Source: Plantibacter sp050587525 (GTDB lineage Bacteria; Actinomycetota; Actinomycetes; Actinomycetales; Microbacteriaceae). From it: a stretch of 64,000 bases of DNA. Where the stretch lies: NCBI RefSeq assembly GCF_050587525.1, contig NZ_JBOBFT010000003.1, positions 124,001-188,000 on the forward strand, given 5' to 3'. Numbering within the stretch: the stretch's first letter is position 1; each line of letters starts with the position of its first letter. This document shows, one piece after another, positions 34,836 to 42,853 of the stretch. Made by a program: the position numbers and the translations under genes. The notes beneath the pieces were generated by a model. The model was given only the letters and a program-made list of their open reading frames with translations, had not been told where the DNA came from and did not search any database.

Positions 34836-34894
34836 GCGCGGGATCGAGGGTCGCATCCAGCGGCAAGAGACCAGCGGGCTGATAGAATTCCACG

Positions 34895-35662
34895 ATGACC
34901 ACGTCGCTGCACTTCCAACGGGCGCGGCGGCCCGAGCAGGTCGAGGCGCGCCGGACGGCGATCCTCGAGACCGCCAGGACCATGCTCGGCGAGCGTCCTG
35001 TGGCGGAGATCAGTCTTCGTGAGCTGAGCGAACGGGTCGGCCTCGCGAAGTCCAACGTCCTCCGCTACTTCGACAGCAGGGAAGCGATCTTCCTCGAGAT
35101 CCTCGACGAGAGCTGGACGAGCTGGGTCGACGAGGTGCGTGTCGCGCTCGAGGCGACGGACCCTCAGCCGGGGTCCGCGCCTCACACCTCGCCGGTCAGG
35201 CCGGTAGTGACGGCGACCTCGCCATCGCCGCCGCCGCCGACGCCCCGGTCGGGCGCATTCGCGGAAGAACGACGCGTCGCCGGGGTGCTCGCGGAGGCCC
35301 TCGCGACGAACGCGTTGCTCTGTGAGCTCATCAGCGTCATGTCGAGTGTGCTCGAACGGAACATCACGATCGAGTTCGCGCGCGACTTCAAACGACGGGC
35401 GCACGCGCACTCCGAGCGCTTCGCCGCACTCGTCGCGGCACGCTTCCCGGAACTCGACGACGCTGCCGCCGAATCCTTCGCGGGCGGGGTCCTCATCATC
35501 GTGGCGGGCCTCTGGTCCTTCGCCTCGCCGACCCCCGAGGTGGCGCAGGCCGCCGCCGAACTGGGCACGAACCCGGAGCACCTGTCCTTCGAAGCGAACC
35601 TCCGGGAGTACCTCTCGACCCAGCTCATCGGGCTGACCGCGCAGGCCGGCTCAAGCGCCTGA
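34895..35662 (+). CDS. TetR family transcriptional regulator with proline-rich insert
   Basis: A 255-aa TetR regulator. The helix-turn-helix is 'EISLRELSERVGLAKSNVLR' followed by 'YFDSREAIFLEIL' (about 35-70). About residues 97-117 form a Pro/Ser/Thr-rich stretch (TATSPSPPPPTPRSG) unusual in the middle of a TetR ligand-binding domain. The ATG lies six bases after TAGAAT (34883-34888): a probable leaderless mRNA. The desaturase gene follows in the same direction, after an 11-bp-arm hairpin. Confidence 0.9.
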   Translation: MTTSLHFQRARRPEQVEARRTAILETARTMLGERPVAEISLRELSERVGLAKSNVLRYFDSREAIFLEILDESWTSWVDEVRVALEATDPQPGSAPHTSPVRPVVTATSPSPPPPTPRSGAFAEERRVAGVLAEALATNALLCELISVMSSVLERNITIEFARDFKRRAHAHSERFAALVAARFPELDDAAAESFAGGVLIIVAGLWSFASPTPEVAQAAAELGTNPEHLSFEANLREYLSTQLIGLTAQAGSSA

Positions 35663-35677
35663 ACCGCGCACCTGACT

Positions 35678-35703
35678 CGACCCCCTACCGGCGTAGGGGG
35701 TCG
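35678..35703. promoter_or_regulatory. 11-bp inverted repeat between tetR and the desaturase gene
   Basis: CGACCCCCTAC (35678-35688), a CGGC loop, and its exact complement (35693-35703). It follows the tetR stop by 15 bases and lies about 45 bases before a TAGGCT -10 box (35746-35751). It could be a terminator without a T-run, or the operator of the TetR protein. Confidence 0.6.
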
Positions 35704-35794
35704 CAAACACCCCTCGGGTGTGACGCGTCGAAACGGGGCTGTTCCTAGGCTGAAACCGTTGCCGGACGTACCGGTCGCAGTCTGGAGCCCCACC

Positions 35795-36892
35795 TTGGCA
35801 CTCATGGAATCCCGCGTCATCCTGACGGCCGGCCTCCGCAAGGATCCCGTCGACCCGAAGAACAGCGCGTACGCCGTCCTGTCCAGGGCGGTCAAGGCCG
35901 AGAACCTCCTCGAGCGCAGATATGCCTTCTACGGCATGGTCTTCGGTGTGTGCACGCTGGCCCTCGCCGGCGCCGTCACCGCGATGGTGCTCCTCGGTGA
36001 TTCCTGGTGGCAGCTGCTCGTCGCAGCGATCATGGGTGTCATCCTCACGCAGTTCGCGTTCCTCGCCCACGAGTCCGCGCACCGCCAGATCTTCGCCTCC
36101 GGAACACTCAACGACAAGGTCGGCGTCGTCCTCGCCAACTTCGTCGTCGGGATGAGCTACGGCTGGTGGATGAACAAGCACACCAGGCACCACGCCAACC
36201 CGAACACGATCGGCCGCGACCCCGACATCGAGAAGGACACGATCTCCTTCCTCGAAGAGGACGCCGTCGAGAGCCGTGGCCTCGTCCGCTGGATCACCCA
36301 GCGCCAGGGCTACCTGTTCTTCCCCCTCCTGCTGCTCGAGGGCCTCAACCTGCACCGCCACGGCATCGTCGCCGTCACGCAGAAGGCCCCGTTCAAGAAC
36401 CGCTGGCTCGAGATCGGCCTCCTGGTCGCCCGCTTCGCTCTGCTGTTCTGGCTCGTCTTCACGGTCATGCCGATCGGAATGGGCTTCGCTTTCCTCGGTG
36501 TGCAGGTCGCCGTCGTCGGCCTCTACATGGGTGCTTCGTTCGCCCCGAACCACAAGGGCATGCCCCTCATCCCGGCCGGCACGCGCGTCGACTTCCTCAC
36601 CCGGCAGATCCTCACGTCGCGCAACGTCCGCGGCAGCTGGTTCGTCGACGGCTTCATGGGCGGTCTGAACTACCAGATCGAGCACCACCTGTTCCCGAAC
36701 ATGCCGCGTCCGAGCCTTCGCCGCACGCAGCAGATCGTGCAGCAGTTCTGCGCCGAGAACGACATCTCGTACACGCAGACCACGGTCTTCGCGTCCTACG
36801 GCATGGTCATCCGCTACCTGAACCGGGTCGGACTGGCCGCTCGCGATCCGTTCGACTGCCCGATGGTCAACTCGTTCCGTCGTCGCGACTAG
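35795..36892 (+). CDS. membrane fatty acid desaturase
   Basis: An integral-membrane di-iron acyl desaturase that introduces a double bond into lipid acyl chains. The three histidine boxes are HESAH (near residue 92), HTRHH (near 129) and the late 'NYQIEHHLF' (near 297). Two pairs of membrane helices are visible. The start is uncertain: TTG 35795 has GGAG seven bases upstream; ATG 35804 (MESRVILTAG) is close; TTG 35759 would suit the TAGGCT box as a leaderless start. The last box, with Q before IEHH, resembles front-end/linoleoyl-CoA-type and DesA3-like desaturases. The TetR gene in front may regulate it. Confidence 0.9.
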   Translation: MALMESRVILTAGLRKDPVDPKNSAYAVLSRAVKAENLLERRYAFYGMVFGVCTLALAGAVTAMVLLGDSWWQLLVAAIMGVILTQFAFLAHESAHRQIFASGTLNDKVGVVLANFVVGMSYGWWMNKHTRHHANPNTIGRDPDIEKDTISFLEEDAVESRGLVRWITQRQGYLFFPLLLLEGLNLHRHGIVAVTQKAPFKNRWLEIGLLVARFALLFWLVFTVMPIGMGFAFLGVQVAVVGLYMGASFAPNHKGMPLIPAGTRVDFLTRQILTSRNVRGSWFVDGFMGGLNYQIEHHLFPNMPRPSLRRTQQIVQQFCAENDISYTQTTVFASYGMVIRYLNRVGLAARDPFDCPMVNSFRRRD

Positions 36893-36913
36893 TCGCGACG
36901 CAGCATCGCCCAG

Positions 36914-36949
36914 CGCCCCGACACCGCCTCCACCGGCGGAATCGGGGCG
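36914..36949 (+). terminator. hairpin terminator after the desaturase gene
   Basis: CGCCCCGA (36914-36921) pairs with TCGGGGCG (36942-36949), with inner CCGCC/GGCGG pairing, followed by TTGTCGCGTTG. It lies 22 bases after the stop. Confidence 0.75.
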
Positions 36950-37051
36950 TTGTCGCGTTGCGGCCCGGTCGGCGAGGGCGCAGCCCCACTGCACGCGAAT
37001 TCTCATCGGTTTATCATCTTCACTATTCGCTGAATTTGGTAGATTCGCGCT

Positions 37052-37951
37052 ATGCCAACAGTGATCGAGGCCTCGGGCCTGGTGAAGCAGTTCGGCCGGG
37101 TCCGCGCCCTCGACGGACTCGACCTCAGTATCGATGAGGGTGAAGTGCACGGATTCCTCGGCCCGAACGGCGCCGGGAAGTCCACGACGATCCGGGTGCT
37201 CCTCGGACTCACGCGACGCAGCTCCGGACGCGTCACCGTCTTCGGTGAGGACCCCTGGACGGCTGCCGTCCCGATCCATCGACGACTCGCGTACGTCCCG
37301 GGCGACGTGACCCTGTGGCCGAATCTGTCCGGCGGTGAGACGATCGACCTCCTCGCGGGGATGCGCGGCGGAGCCGATCCTGCATTGCGTGCGCGGCTCA
37401 TCGCCGACTTCGACCTCGATCCGAAGAAGAAGGCCCGCAGCTACTCCAAGGGAAACCGGCAGAAGGTCGCGCTCATCGCAGCGTTCGCGCGTCGAGCCGA
37501 GCTCTACCTGCTCGACGAGCCGACGAGCGGTCTCGATCCCGTGATGGAGGCGGTCTTCCGCGAACAGGTCAAGCGTGTGACGGCCGACGGCGCGACGGTG
37601 TTCCTCTCGAGCCACATCCTGAGCGAGGTCGAGGAACTCTGCGATCGAGTGACGATCATCCGCTCCGGGATCGCCGTGGAGCACGGCACCCTCAGCGAGA
37701 TGCGACACCTCACGAGTACGGCGTTCACGGTCGTGACCGACGCCGACGTCGACGCCATCGCAGCCCTTCCGGGTGTCCTGCACGCCGTTCGGGACGGCGA
37801 CACCCTGCGCTTCGACGTCAGCACCGATGCCGTGGGCCGCGTGGTCGCGCACCTCGCCGGCTCGCGGGTCGACGCCATGACGGCCACGCCGCCATCGCTC
37901 GAAGAACTCTTCCTCCGCCACTACGGCGACCGGATCCCGGCGGCGTCCTGA
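37052..37951 (+). CDS. ABC exporter ATPase
   Basis: A 299-aa ATPase of the ABC-2 (antibiotic/drug efflux, CcmA-like) class. Walker A is 'GPNGAGKSTT', the signature is the degenerate 'YSKGNRQKVALIAA', Walker B is 'LYLLDEPTSGLDPV' and the H-loop is in 'VFLSSHILSEVEELCDRV'. The ATG lies six bases after TAGATT (37040-37045), giving a probable leaderless mRNA. Its stop overlaps the permease ATG by one base. Confidence 0.93.
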   Translation: MPTVIEASGLVKQFGRVRALDGLDLSIDEGEVHGFLGPNGAGKSTTIRVLLGLTRRSSGRVTVFGEDPWTAAVPIHRRLAYVPGDVTLWPNLSGGETIDLLAGMRGGADPALRARLIADFDLDPKKKARSYSKGNRQKVALIAAFARRAELYLLDEPTSGLDPVMEAVFREQVKRVTADGATVFLSSHILSEVEELCDRVTIIRSGIAVEHGTLSEMRHLTSTAFTVVTDADVDAIAALPGVLHAVRDGDTLRFDVSTDAVGRVVAHLAGSRVDAMTATPPSLEELFLRHYGDRIPAAS

Positions 37952-39561
37952 TGTTCCGTCTCCTCGTCCTGCAGGCGCGGCGGGACCGGTTCCAACTCCC
38001 AATCTGGATCATCGGCGCAGGGCTTCTGGCGCTGACGAGCTCGTCGGCCGTCGGCGCCGAGTTCGGCACGGAGGCCGACCGCGCGAACCTCTTGAAAGTC
38101 GCCGTCGCGACGCCGTCGATCATCGCCCTCCGCGGTGTACCGGACGGCGCGAGCACGGGTTCGTACGTCTTCTTCCAGGTGTTCGTCTACGTGTCGATGG
38201 TCGCGGCCTTCATGAGCGTCTTCTTCGTCACACGGCACACCAGGGCGGACGAGGAGCGAGGGCGGCTGGAACTCCTCCGCTCAACTCCCGTCGGTCGAAC
38301 CGCAGGCGCGGTCGCCACGCTCGTACTCGGCGTCCTCGCCAATCTCCTGCTCGGGCTCGTCGTCGCACTCGCGTTCATCGCGGGCGGGCTCGAGGCGAGG
38401 GGGTCCCTGCTCGCAGGTCTGGCCGCCGCCGGCGTCGGCATCGCGTTCATCGGCATCGGGCTGCTCATGGCACAGCTCGCACCGACATCGCGCGCCGCGA
38501 ACGGCATCGGCTCGGCGCTCGTCGGAGTCGCGTTCGTCCTCCGCGCCGCCGGTGACGCGCTCGGCGAGCCCAGAGCCGACGGGCTGTCGATCACGAGCGC
38601 GTGGCCGTCGTGGCTCTCGCCCATCGGCTGGGGACAACAGACGTTCGCATTCACGAAGGCGGAGGCGACTCCGCTGCTCCTCCTCGGGGGACTCACGATC
38701 GTCACAGTGGTCGTCGCTTTCGTCCTGCAGGCCACGCGCGACCTCGGCTCGAGTGTCATCCGTGAGCGGGACGGACGAGCGGCCGGGCGGCCGGCGTTCC
38801 ACTCGAACGTCGCCCTCGTGTGGCGGATGCACTGGCCGACGATCGTCGGTTGGGTGCTCGGCGGGGCGGTGCTCGGAGCACTGGGCGGTGGACTCGCGAA
38901 CAACCTCGCGAGTGCCCTCACGACGGATTCCAGCATCACGGCGGTGATCGCGGGTCTTGTGCCCGGCGGTCGAGGCGGCCTCGCCGACCTCTTCGTCGCG
39001 GCCATCCTCGGCATCGCCGGTGTGCTCGCGGCCGCAGCCGGAGTGCAAGCCATCATCCGAGCGAGATCGGAGGAGGTGGACGGGCGGGCGGAGCTCGTGC
39101 TCGCGGCTCCCGTCGGACGGATCGTGTGGCTCGCCGATTACCTGCTCGTCGCCGTCCTGTCGGTCCTGGCCGTCGCACTCGCCGCCGGGCTCGCGTGCGG
39201 CCTCACCTTCCTCGTGACCGGTTCAGACGTGGACCGCTTGTGGTCGAGCATCGGCGGCGGCCTCGCACAGCTGCCGGCGGGGCTCGTCTACGTCGCGATC
39301 ACGGCACTGCTGTTCGCGTTCGTCCCGCGGTTGACGATCCCGGTGGGCTGGGCGCTCCTCGGCGCCGGGTTCGTCGTCGGCCAGCTGGGTGGTCTCCTGC
39401 AGCTCTCGCAAGGGGTGCGCGATGCGAGCCCGTTCACGCACACGCCGGCCGTGCCGACCGCCGACGCGGACTGGTCGGGTGCCGTCGTCCTGTGCGTCAT
39501 CGCGATCGTGCTCGCGGGACTGTCCATCGTGGCGGTGCGCGGACGGGAGATGACCGCGTGA
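37951..39561 (+). CDS. ABC-2 exporter permease, polyketide-antibiotic-exporter type
   Basis: A 536-aa permease with about twelve hydrophobic segments in two similar halves, each with a cytoplasmic loop of the kind 'TRADEERGRLELLRSTPVGR' and 'RSEEVDGRAELVLAAPVGRI'. That doubled arrangement is typical of the 'putative exporter of polyketide antibiotics' group (TnrB3-like, COG3559). It works with the ATPase encoded upstream. The substrate is unknown; a type III polyketide synthase operon begins 4.5 kb away, which may be coincidence. Confidence 0.88.
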   Translation: MFRLLVLQARRDRFQLPIWIIGAGLLALTSSSAVGAEFGTEADRANLLKVAVATPSIIALRGVPDGASTGSYVFFQVFVYVSMVAAFMSVFFVTRHTRADEERGRLELLRSTPVGRTAGAVATLVLGVLANLLLGLVVALAFIAGGLEARGSLLAGLAAAGVGIAFIGIGLLMAQLAPTSRAANGIGSALVGVAFVLRAAGDALGEPRADGLSITSAWPSWLSPIGWGQQTFAFTKAEATPLLLLGGLTIVTVVVAFVLQATRDLGSSVIRERDGRAAGRPAFHSNVALVWRMHWPTIVGWVLGGAVLGALGGGLANNLASALTTDSSITAVIAGLVPGGRGGLADLFVAAILGIAGVLAAAAGVQAIIRARSEEVDGRAELVLAAPVGRIVWLADYLLVAVLSVLAVALAAGLACGLTFLVTGSDVDRLWSSIGGGLAQLPAGLVYVAITALLFAFVPRLTIPVGWALLGAGFVVGQLGGLLQLSQGVRDASPFTHTPAVPTADADWSGAVVLCVIAIVLAGLSIVAVRGREMTA

Positions 39562-40073
39562 GCGAGCCCGACGCCGTGCAACGTCTGACGGAGGATCCGA
39601 TCGCCCAGACGGTCAGCGCCCTCGCCGCGAACGGGTTCCCGCGCATGCCGGCCGCGGTGCTGATGCTCCTGATGTCCTCAGAGGAGTCTGCGCTCACCGC
39701 CGACCAACTCGCTGAGGAGCTGCAGGCGAGCCCTGCAGCCGTTTCCGGAGCGGTCCGGTACCTCGTGACGATCGGACTCCTCACCCGGCACCAGCTGGCC
39801 GGCAGTCGCCGGTACGTCTACGAGCTTCCCCGGCACCCCTGGTACACCGTGTCGATCGGGAAGACCGACCTCTACACGCACATCGTCGGTCTCTCCGAGC
39901 AGGCCGCGGAACAGCTGGGACCGAACGGGCGGGCGCGCTTGGAGGAGATGGCCGAATTCTTCCGCTTCCTCGAGCGACGTCTTCCGGCGGTCCTCGACGA
40001 GTGGAACGAGTTGCGAAGCGCCTCGGCGACGAGGAGTGCGTCAGGGCTGGGTATGGACCGTTCCTCGGGTTAG
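39558..40073 (+). CDS. GbsR/MarR-like transcriptional regulator
   Basis: A 171-aa regulator. The winged helix contains 'ALTADQLAEELQASPAAVSG' then 'AVRYLVTIGLLTRHQLAGSR' (about 42-80), followed by a helical dimer domain ('LEEMAEFFRFLERRLPAVLD'). The GTG at 39558 overlaps the permease stop (GTGA), so it is translated with the exporter it probably controls. Confidence 0.88.
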   Translation: MSEPDAVQRLTEDPIAQTVSALAANGFPRMPAAVLMLLMSSEESALTADQLAEELQASPAAVSGAVRYLVTIGLLTRHQLAGSRRYVYELPRHPWYTVSIGKTDLYTHIVGLSEQAAEQLGPNGRARLEEMAEFFRFLERRLPAVLDEWNELRSASATRSASGLGMDRSSG

Positions 40074-40099
40074 CATGTTCGTCAGCAGGAGGAGAGCGC

Positions 40100-40405
40100 A
40101 TGGGAACGATCGTCTACGGGAGCGGATCACGACGGATTGCGATGGACGATCGGGTGCTCGCCCACGTCAAATCGGTCATCGTGATGAAACTGCGCCGGAA
40201 CGAGTCGTTCACGGTGTCCTGGTCCCGTGACGAGGCCGAGGGCGGAGGCCGGACCTCGATCTGGGTCCACCCGTCGATCGGCTTGCAATTCGAGTTCGAT
40301 GAGCCGGAGCGACCCGAGCTCAACCGCGACTGGCTCGAGCGGCTCATGCGCGAGGCGAACGCGAACGGCGACCTCCGGATCGTACCGGAGATCGAATCCG
40401 TGTAG
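40100..40405 (+). CDS. DUF7882-type small protein
   Basis: A 101-aa protein of the family abundant in Microbacteriaceae, often mislabelled as 'ATP-dependent DNA ligase'. The pattern 'MGTIVYGSGSRRIAMDDRVL', 'VIVMKLRRNESFTVSW', 'SIWVHPSIGLQFEF' and 'PELNRDWLERLMREAN' is characteristic. No ligase motif (KxDG) is present and no function is known. AGGAGGAG (40088-40095) is a very strong ribosome binding site, and TAGCAT (40071-40076) overlaps the stop of the previous gene. Confidence 0.85.
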   Translation: MGTIVYGSGSRRIAMDDRVLAHVKSVIVMKLRRNESFTVSWSRDEAEGGGRTSIWVHPSIGLQFEFDEPERPELNRDWLERLMREANANGDLRIVPEIESV

Positions 40406-40519
40406 ATCGGCGGGCCGGGCCATCGACGCATCGGCCCGGTCGTGGCCTTCATTCGGACCCCGCTACCCACTGACGTACGCCGACGCAACCCCTTGCCCGA
40501 GATCGCGTGGGGGCGAAAC

Positions 40520-40873
40520 ATGGCAGTCATGCGGCGATTGCGATATGCGGGTGAAGCGTTCTACGTGAGCGATGCCGTCGGCGCTGCGCTCCTCCAGTAC
40601 CTTCGAGCGTTGACGAGGGTTGGCGAGGCCGGCGTGGTGAGTCTCCCGGCGCTCACGGACCGTGGGACGCCGACGGAAGTCCAGTTCGTCGCGGGTCCGT
40701 CGAGCCAAGCGCTCCTGACCTCGGTGGACGTCGCGTTCGAGGAGCCGGTGAGCGACACCTCGGTGGCGCTGCTCAGGCGGATGACGAGACGGCTGGGCCC
40801 TGAACGGGCGTCGACCGTGAGCTCGACGGTCGGTCCTGCGGACGAGAGCGCGAGCGACTTCGACTTCGAATAG
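40520..40873 (+). CDS. hypothetical small protein
   Basis: A 117-aa protein I do not recognise. It begins 'MAVMRRLRYAGEAFYVSDAV', has a mixed alpha/beta look and ends in an acidic tail (ESASDFDFE). Its position right behind the DUF7882 gene suggests a functional pair. The start could be ATG 40520 or 40529, or GTG 40442, which would add 26 residues; none has a strong ribosome binding site. Confidence 0.6.
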   Translation: MAVMRRLRYAGEAFYVSDAVGAALLQYLRALTRVGEAGVVSLPALTDRGTPTEVQFVAGPSSQALLTSVDVAFEEPVSDTSVALLRRMTRRLGPERASTVSSTVGPADESASDFDFE

Positions 40874-40938
40874 GTGGTGCGCCGGGGCGCTCGCGGACGA
40901 GCTTCCGGACGAGTCGGGTGGGGCGGGTCCGCGTCCTG

Positions 40939-42093
40939 TCAGAGCCAGCGCATCGTGTACGCGTCGGCCAGGATCCGGCGAGCCGGTGTCGCGAGCGCGA
41001 GCCGGAGCATCGCATCACGGGCGAGCAATGCCGGTCCATGCGCTGGACGACCGAGCGCCATGTTCGCCTCGGCCTGACGTGCTGCTCGCCGTGCTGCGCG
41101 CACCCTGCTTGCGCCGACGGCTTCGAGGGCGTGCGTCGGTGACGTCCCCGCCCGCACGCCGCGCGCGATGAGTTCGGCGAACGCGATGGCATCGCCCCAG
41201 CCGAGGTTCATGCCCTGCCCGCCGATCGGGCTGATCTCATGGGCCGCGTCCCCGAGCAGGATCACGCGCCCATGGACCATCCGGTGGGCGATCCGCCGCC
41301 GGACACCGAAGGCGCTCACCATCGTCGACGTCGTCGGGTCGACTCTGAGTCCTGTGCGCGTGTGGACGAGCTGCGCGAGATCGTCGGGCGTGATGCCGTC
41401 GGCGGGTTCATCCGTGCGGACGACGAACCGACGCACACCGTGGGGGAGCGGGAACGATTCGACGACGCCGCCCGGTTCGAGGTGGATGACCGCCGTGCTC
41501 CCCGCTCCCGTCTCATCGGCGAAGTCGCCCATGACGTAGGAGTCCGGATAGGTGCGCTCCGGCGCCCGGATGCCGAGGAGTCGGCGCACGAGGCTTCTGG
41601 CCCCGTCCGCTCCGACGACGTAGCGTGCCGACGTCGTGACGGGTCTCGGAGACGGCCCGTCCGTATCCGCGGTTCCGACGGCGTGGACGACGGGACCGTC
41701 GAACCGGAGCGCGTCCAGTCTGACGCCCATCCGAAGCGCGTCGGGCGTGAGCTCGCTGAGCTTCCGGTTCAGGATCGAGGACGTCGTCGACTGCGGAATC
41801 GCCACGATGAAGGGGTAGCGTGCGTCGGAGCGGTCGAAGGAGACCACGCCGAGTTCGCGTCCGCGGCTCGTCGCGATGCCGGAGTGGATGAGCACGGCCT
41901 GTTCGAGGAACGCCTCGTCGACGCCGAGCTTCGCGAACGCGTGCAGGGAGGGCGGATGGATGCCGATGGCGCGGGAGTGATCCGACGCCGCCGTTCTGCG
42001 CTCCCAGACCTCGACGTCGAGCCCGGACGCGGCGAGGACCGCCGCGGTGAAGGTGCCGACCGGACCTCCTCCGATGACGAGGACATCACGCAC
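40939..42093 (-). CDS. FAD-dependent aromatic monooxygenase
   Basis: A 384-aa class A flavoprotein hydroxylase. The FAD-binding GGGPVG is at residues 8-13, the 'VGADGARSLVRRLLGI' motif (DG fingerprint) is in the middle, and 'VILLGDAAHEISPIGGQGMN' is the second FAD motif. It is the last gene of the type III PKS operon and its GTG overlaps the methyltransferase gene by eight bases. By position it should hydroxylate the aromatic or pyrone product of the PKS, as the flavoprotein hydroxylase of phenolic-lipid clusters does; the product is not known. Confidence 0.9.
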   Translation of the reverse strand: MRDVLVIGGGPVGTFTAAVLAASGLDVEVWERRTAASDHSRAIGIHPPSLHAFAKLGVDEAFLEQAVLIHSGIATSRGRELGVVSFDRSDARYPFIVAIPQSTTSSILNRKLSELTPDALRMGVRLDALRFDGPVVHAVGTADTDGPSPRPVTTSARYVVGADGARSLVRRLLGIRAPERTYPDSYVMGDFADETGAGSTAVIHLEPGGVVESFPLPHGVRRFVVRTDEPADGITPDDLAQLVHTRTGLRVDPTTSTMVSAFGVRRRIAHRMVHGRVILLGDAAHEISPIGGQGMNLGWGDAIAFAELIARGVRAGTSPTHALEAVGASRVRAARRAARQAEANMALGRPAHGPALLARDAMLRLALATPARRILADAYTMRWL

Positions 42094-42853
42094 GGGCGCT
42101 GCCCTCTGCGTCGGCCGGCGCGGAGCCGTCGGAGTCGTGGACGAGCAGGAGGCGGAACGGCAGGCTGCGTTCCACCCGCCAGCCCGCCGGTGCGACGGCC
42201 GCGAGTTCGTCGCGACGGTAGCTGCGGCGGATCGAGAGGAGGCCGTCCTGGTGGATGAAGGACCCTCGTGCGAAGGGGAGCGTCGCCGGTGCGTACGCGG
42301 CGTAGGCGATGCGACTGCGTTCGATGTCGTTGTGGATGACGCGCCGGTTCGCGAGTGCCGTGCTGTCCGCGAGCACCTGCTGGAGAGCGTCGTCGTCGAG
42401 GTGGTGGAGGAGGTGGTTCGACGTGACGAGGTCGAAGGACCGTCCGGCCGAGACGAGTTCGTCGCTGCTCGCCCGAAGGAACGTCACGCCGGGGACGGGC
42501 GGCAGGGCGCCCACGAATCGCCCGGCGCGCTCATCGGGATCGATGGCGGTGATGGCGAGGCGCAGTCCGTCGGAGGCCGCCCAGCGGGCCAGAGCGCGTG
42601 GCACGTCGCCTCCGCCGAAGCCGATGTCGAGGAGGGTCGTCAGACGATCCGCCGCCAGCAACGGGCGAATGCGCGAGCGGTAGATCCCACGCCAGCCGGA
42701 GACGAGCCGGTTGACGGTCATGAACTCCTCGTAGGTGCGCTCGAGGCGAGCGAGATCGCAGTGGGGATCGTCCATCAGTTCGCGCAGCTCGGTCGCCCGT
42801 CTGCTCAGGTCGACTCGTGTGGCCTCGGTCGGCTGTGTCGCCGGGGGGGTCAT
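42086..42853 (-). CDS. class I SAM-dependent methyltransferase
   Basis: A 255-aa Rossmann-fold methyltransferase. The SAM motif is 'LLDIGFGGGDVPRAL' (DIGFGGG at 76-82), with 'ITAIDPDERAG' as the acidic-loop strand and 'FDLVTSNHLLHHLDDDAL' as motif IV. The ATG overlaps the PKS stop (ATGA). It probably O- or C-methylates the PKS product. The fold is UbiE-like rather than a membrane isoprenylcysteine-type methyltransferase. Confidence 0.9.
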   Translation of the reverse strand: MTPPATQPTEATRVDLSRRATELRELMDDPHCDLARLERTYEEFMTVNRLVSGWRGIYRSRIRPLLAADRLTTLLDIGFGGGDVPRALARWAASDGLRLAITAIDPDERAGRFVGALPPVPGVTFLRASSDELVSAGRSFDLVTSNHLLHHLDDDALQQVLADSTALANRRVIHNDIERSRIAYAAYAPATLPFARGSFIHQDGLLSIRRSYRRDELAAVAPAGWRVERSLPFRLLLVHDSDGSAPADAEGSARA

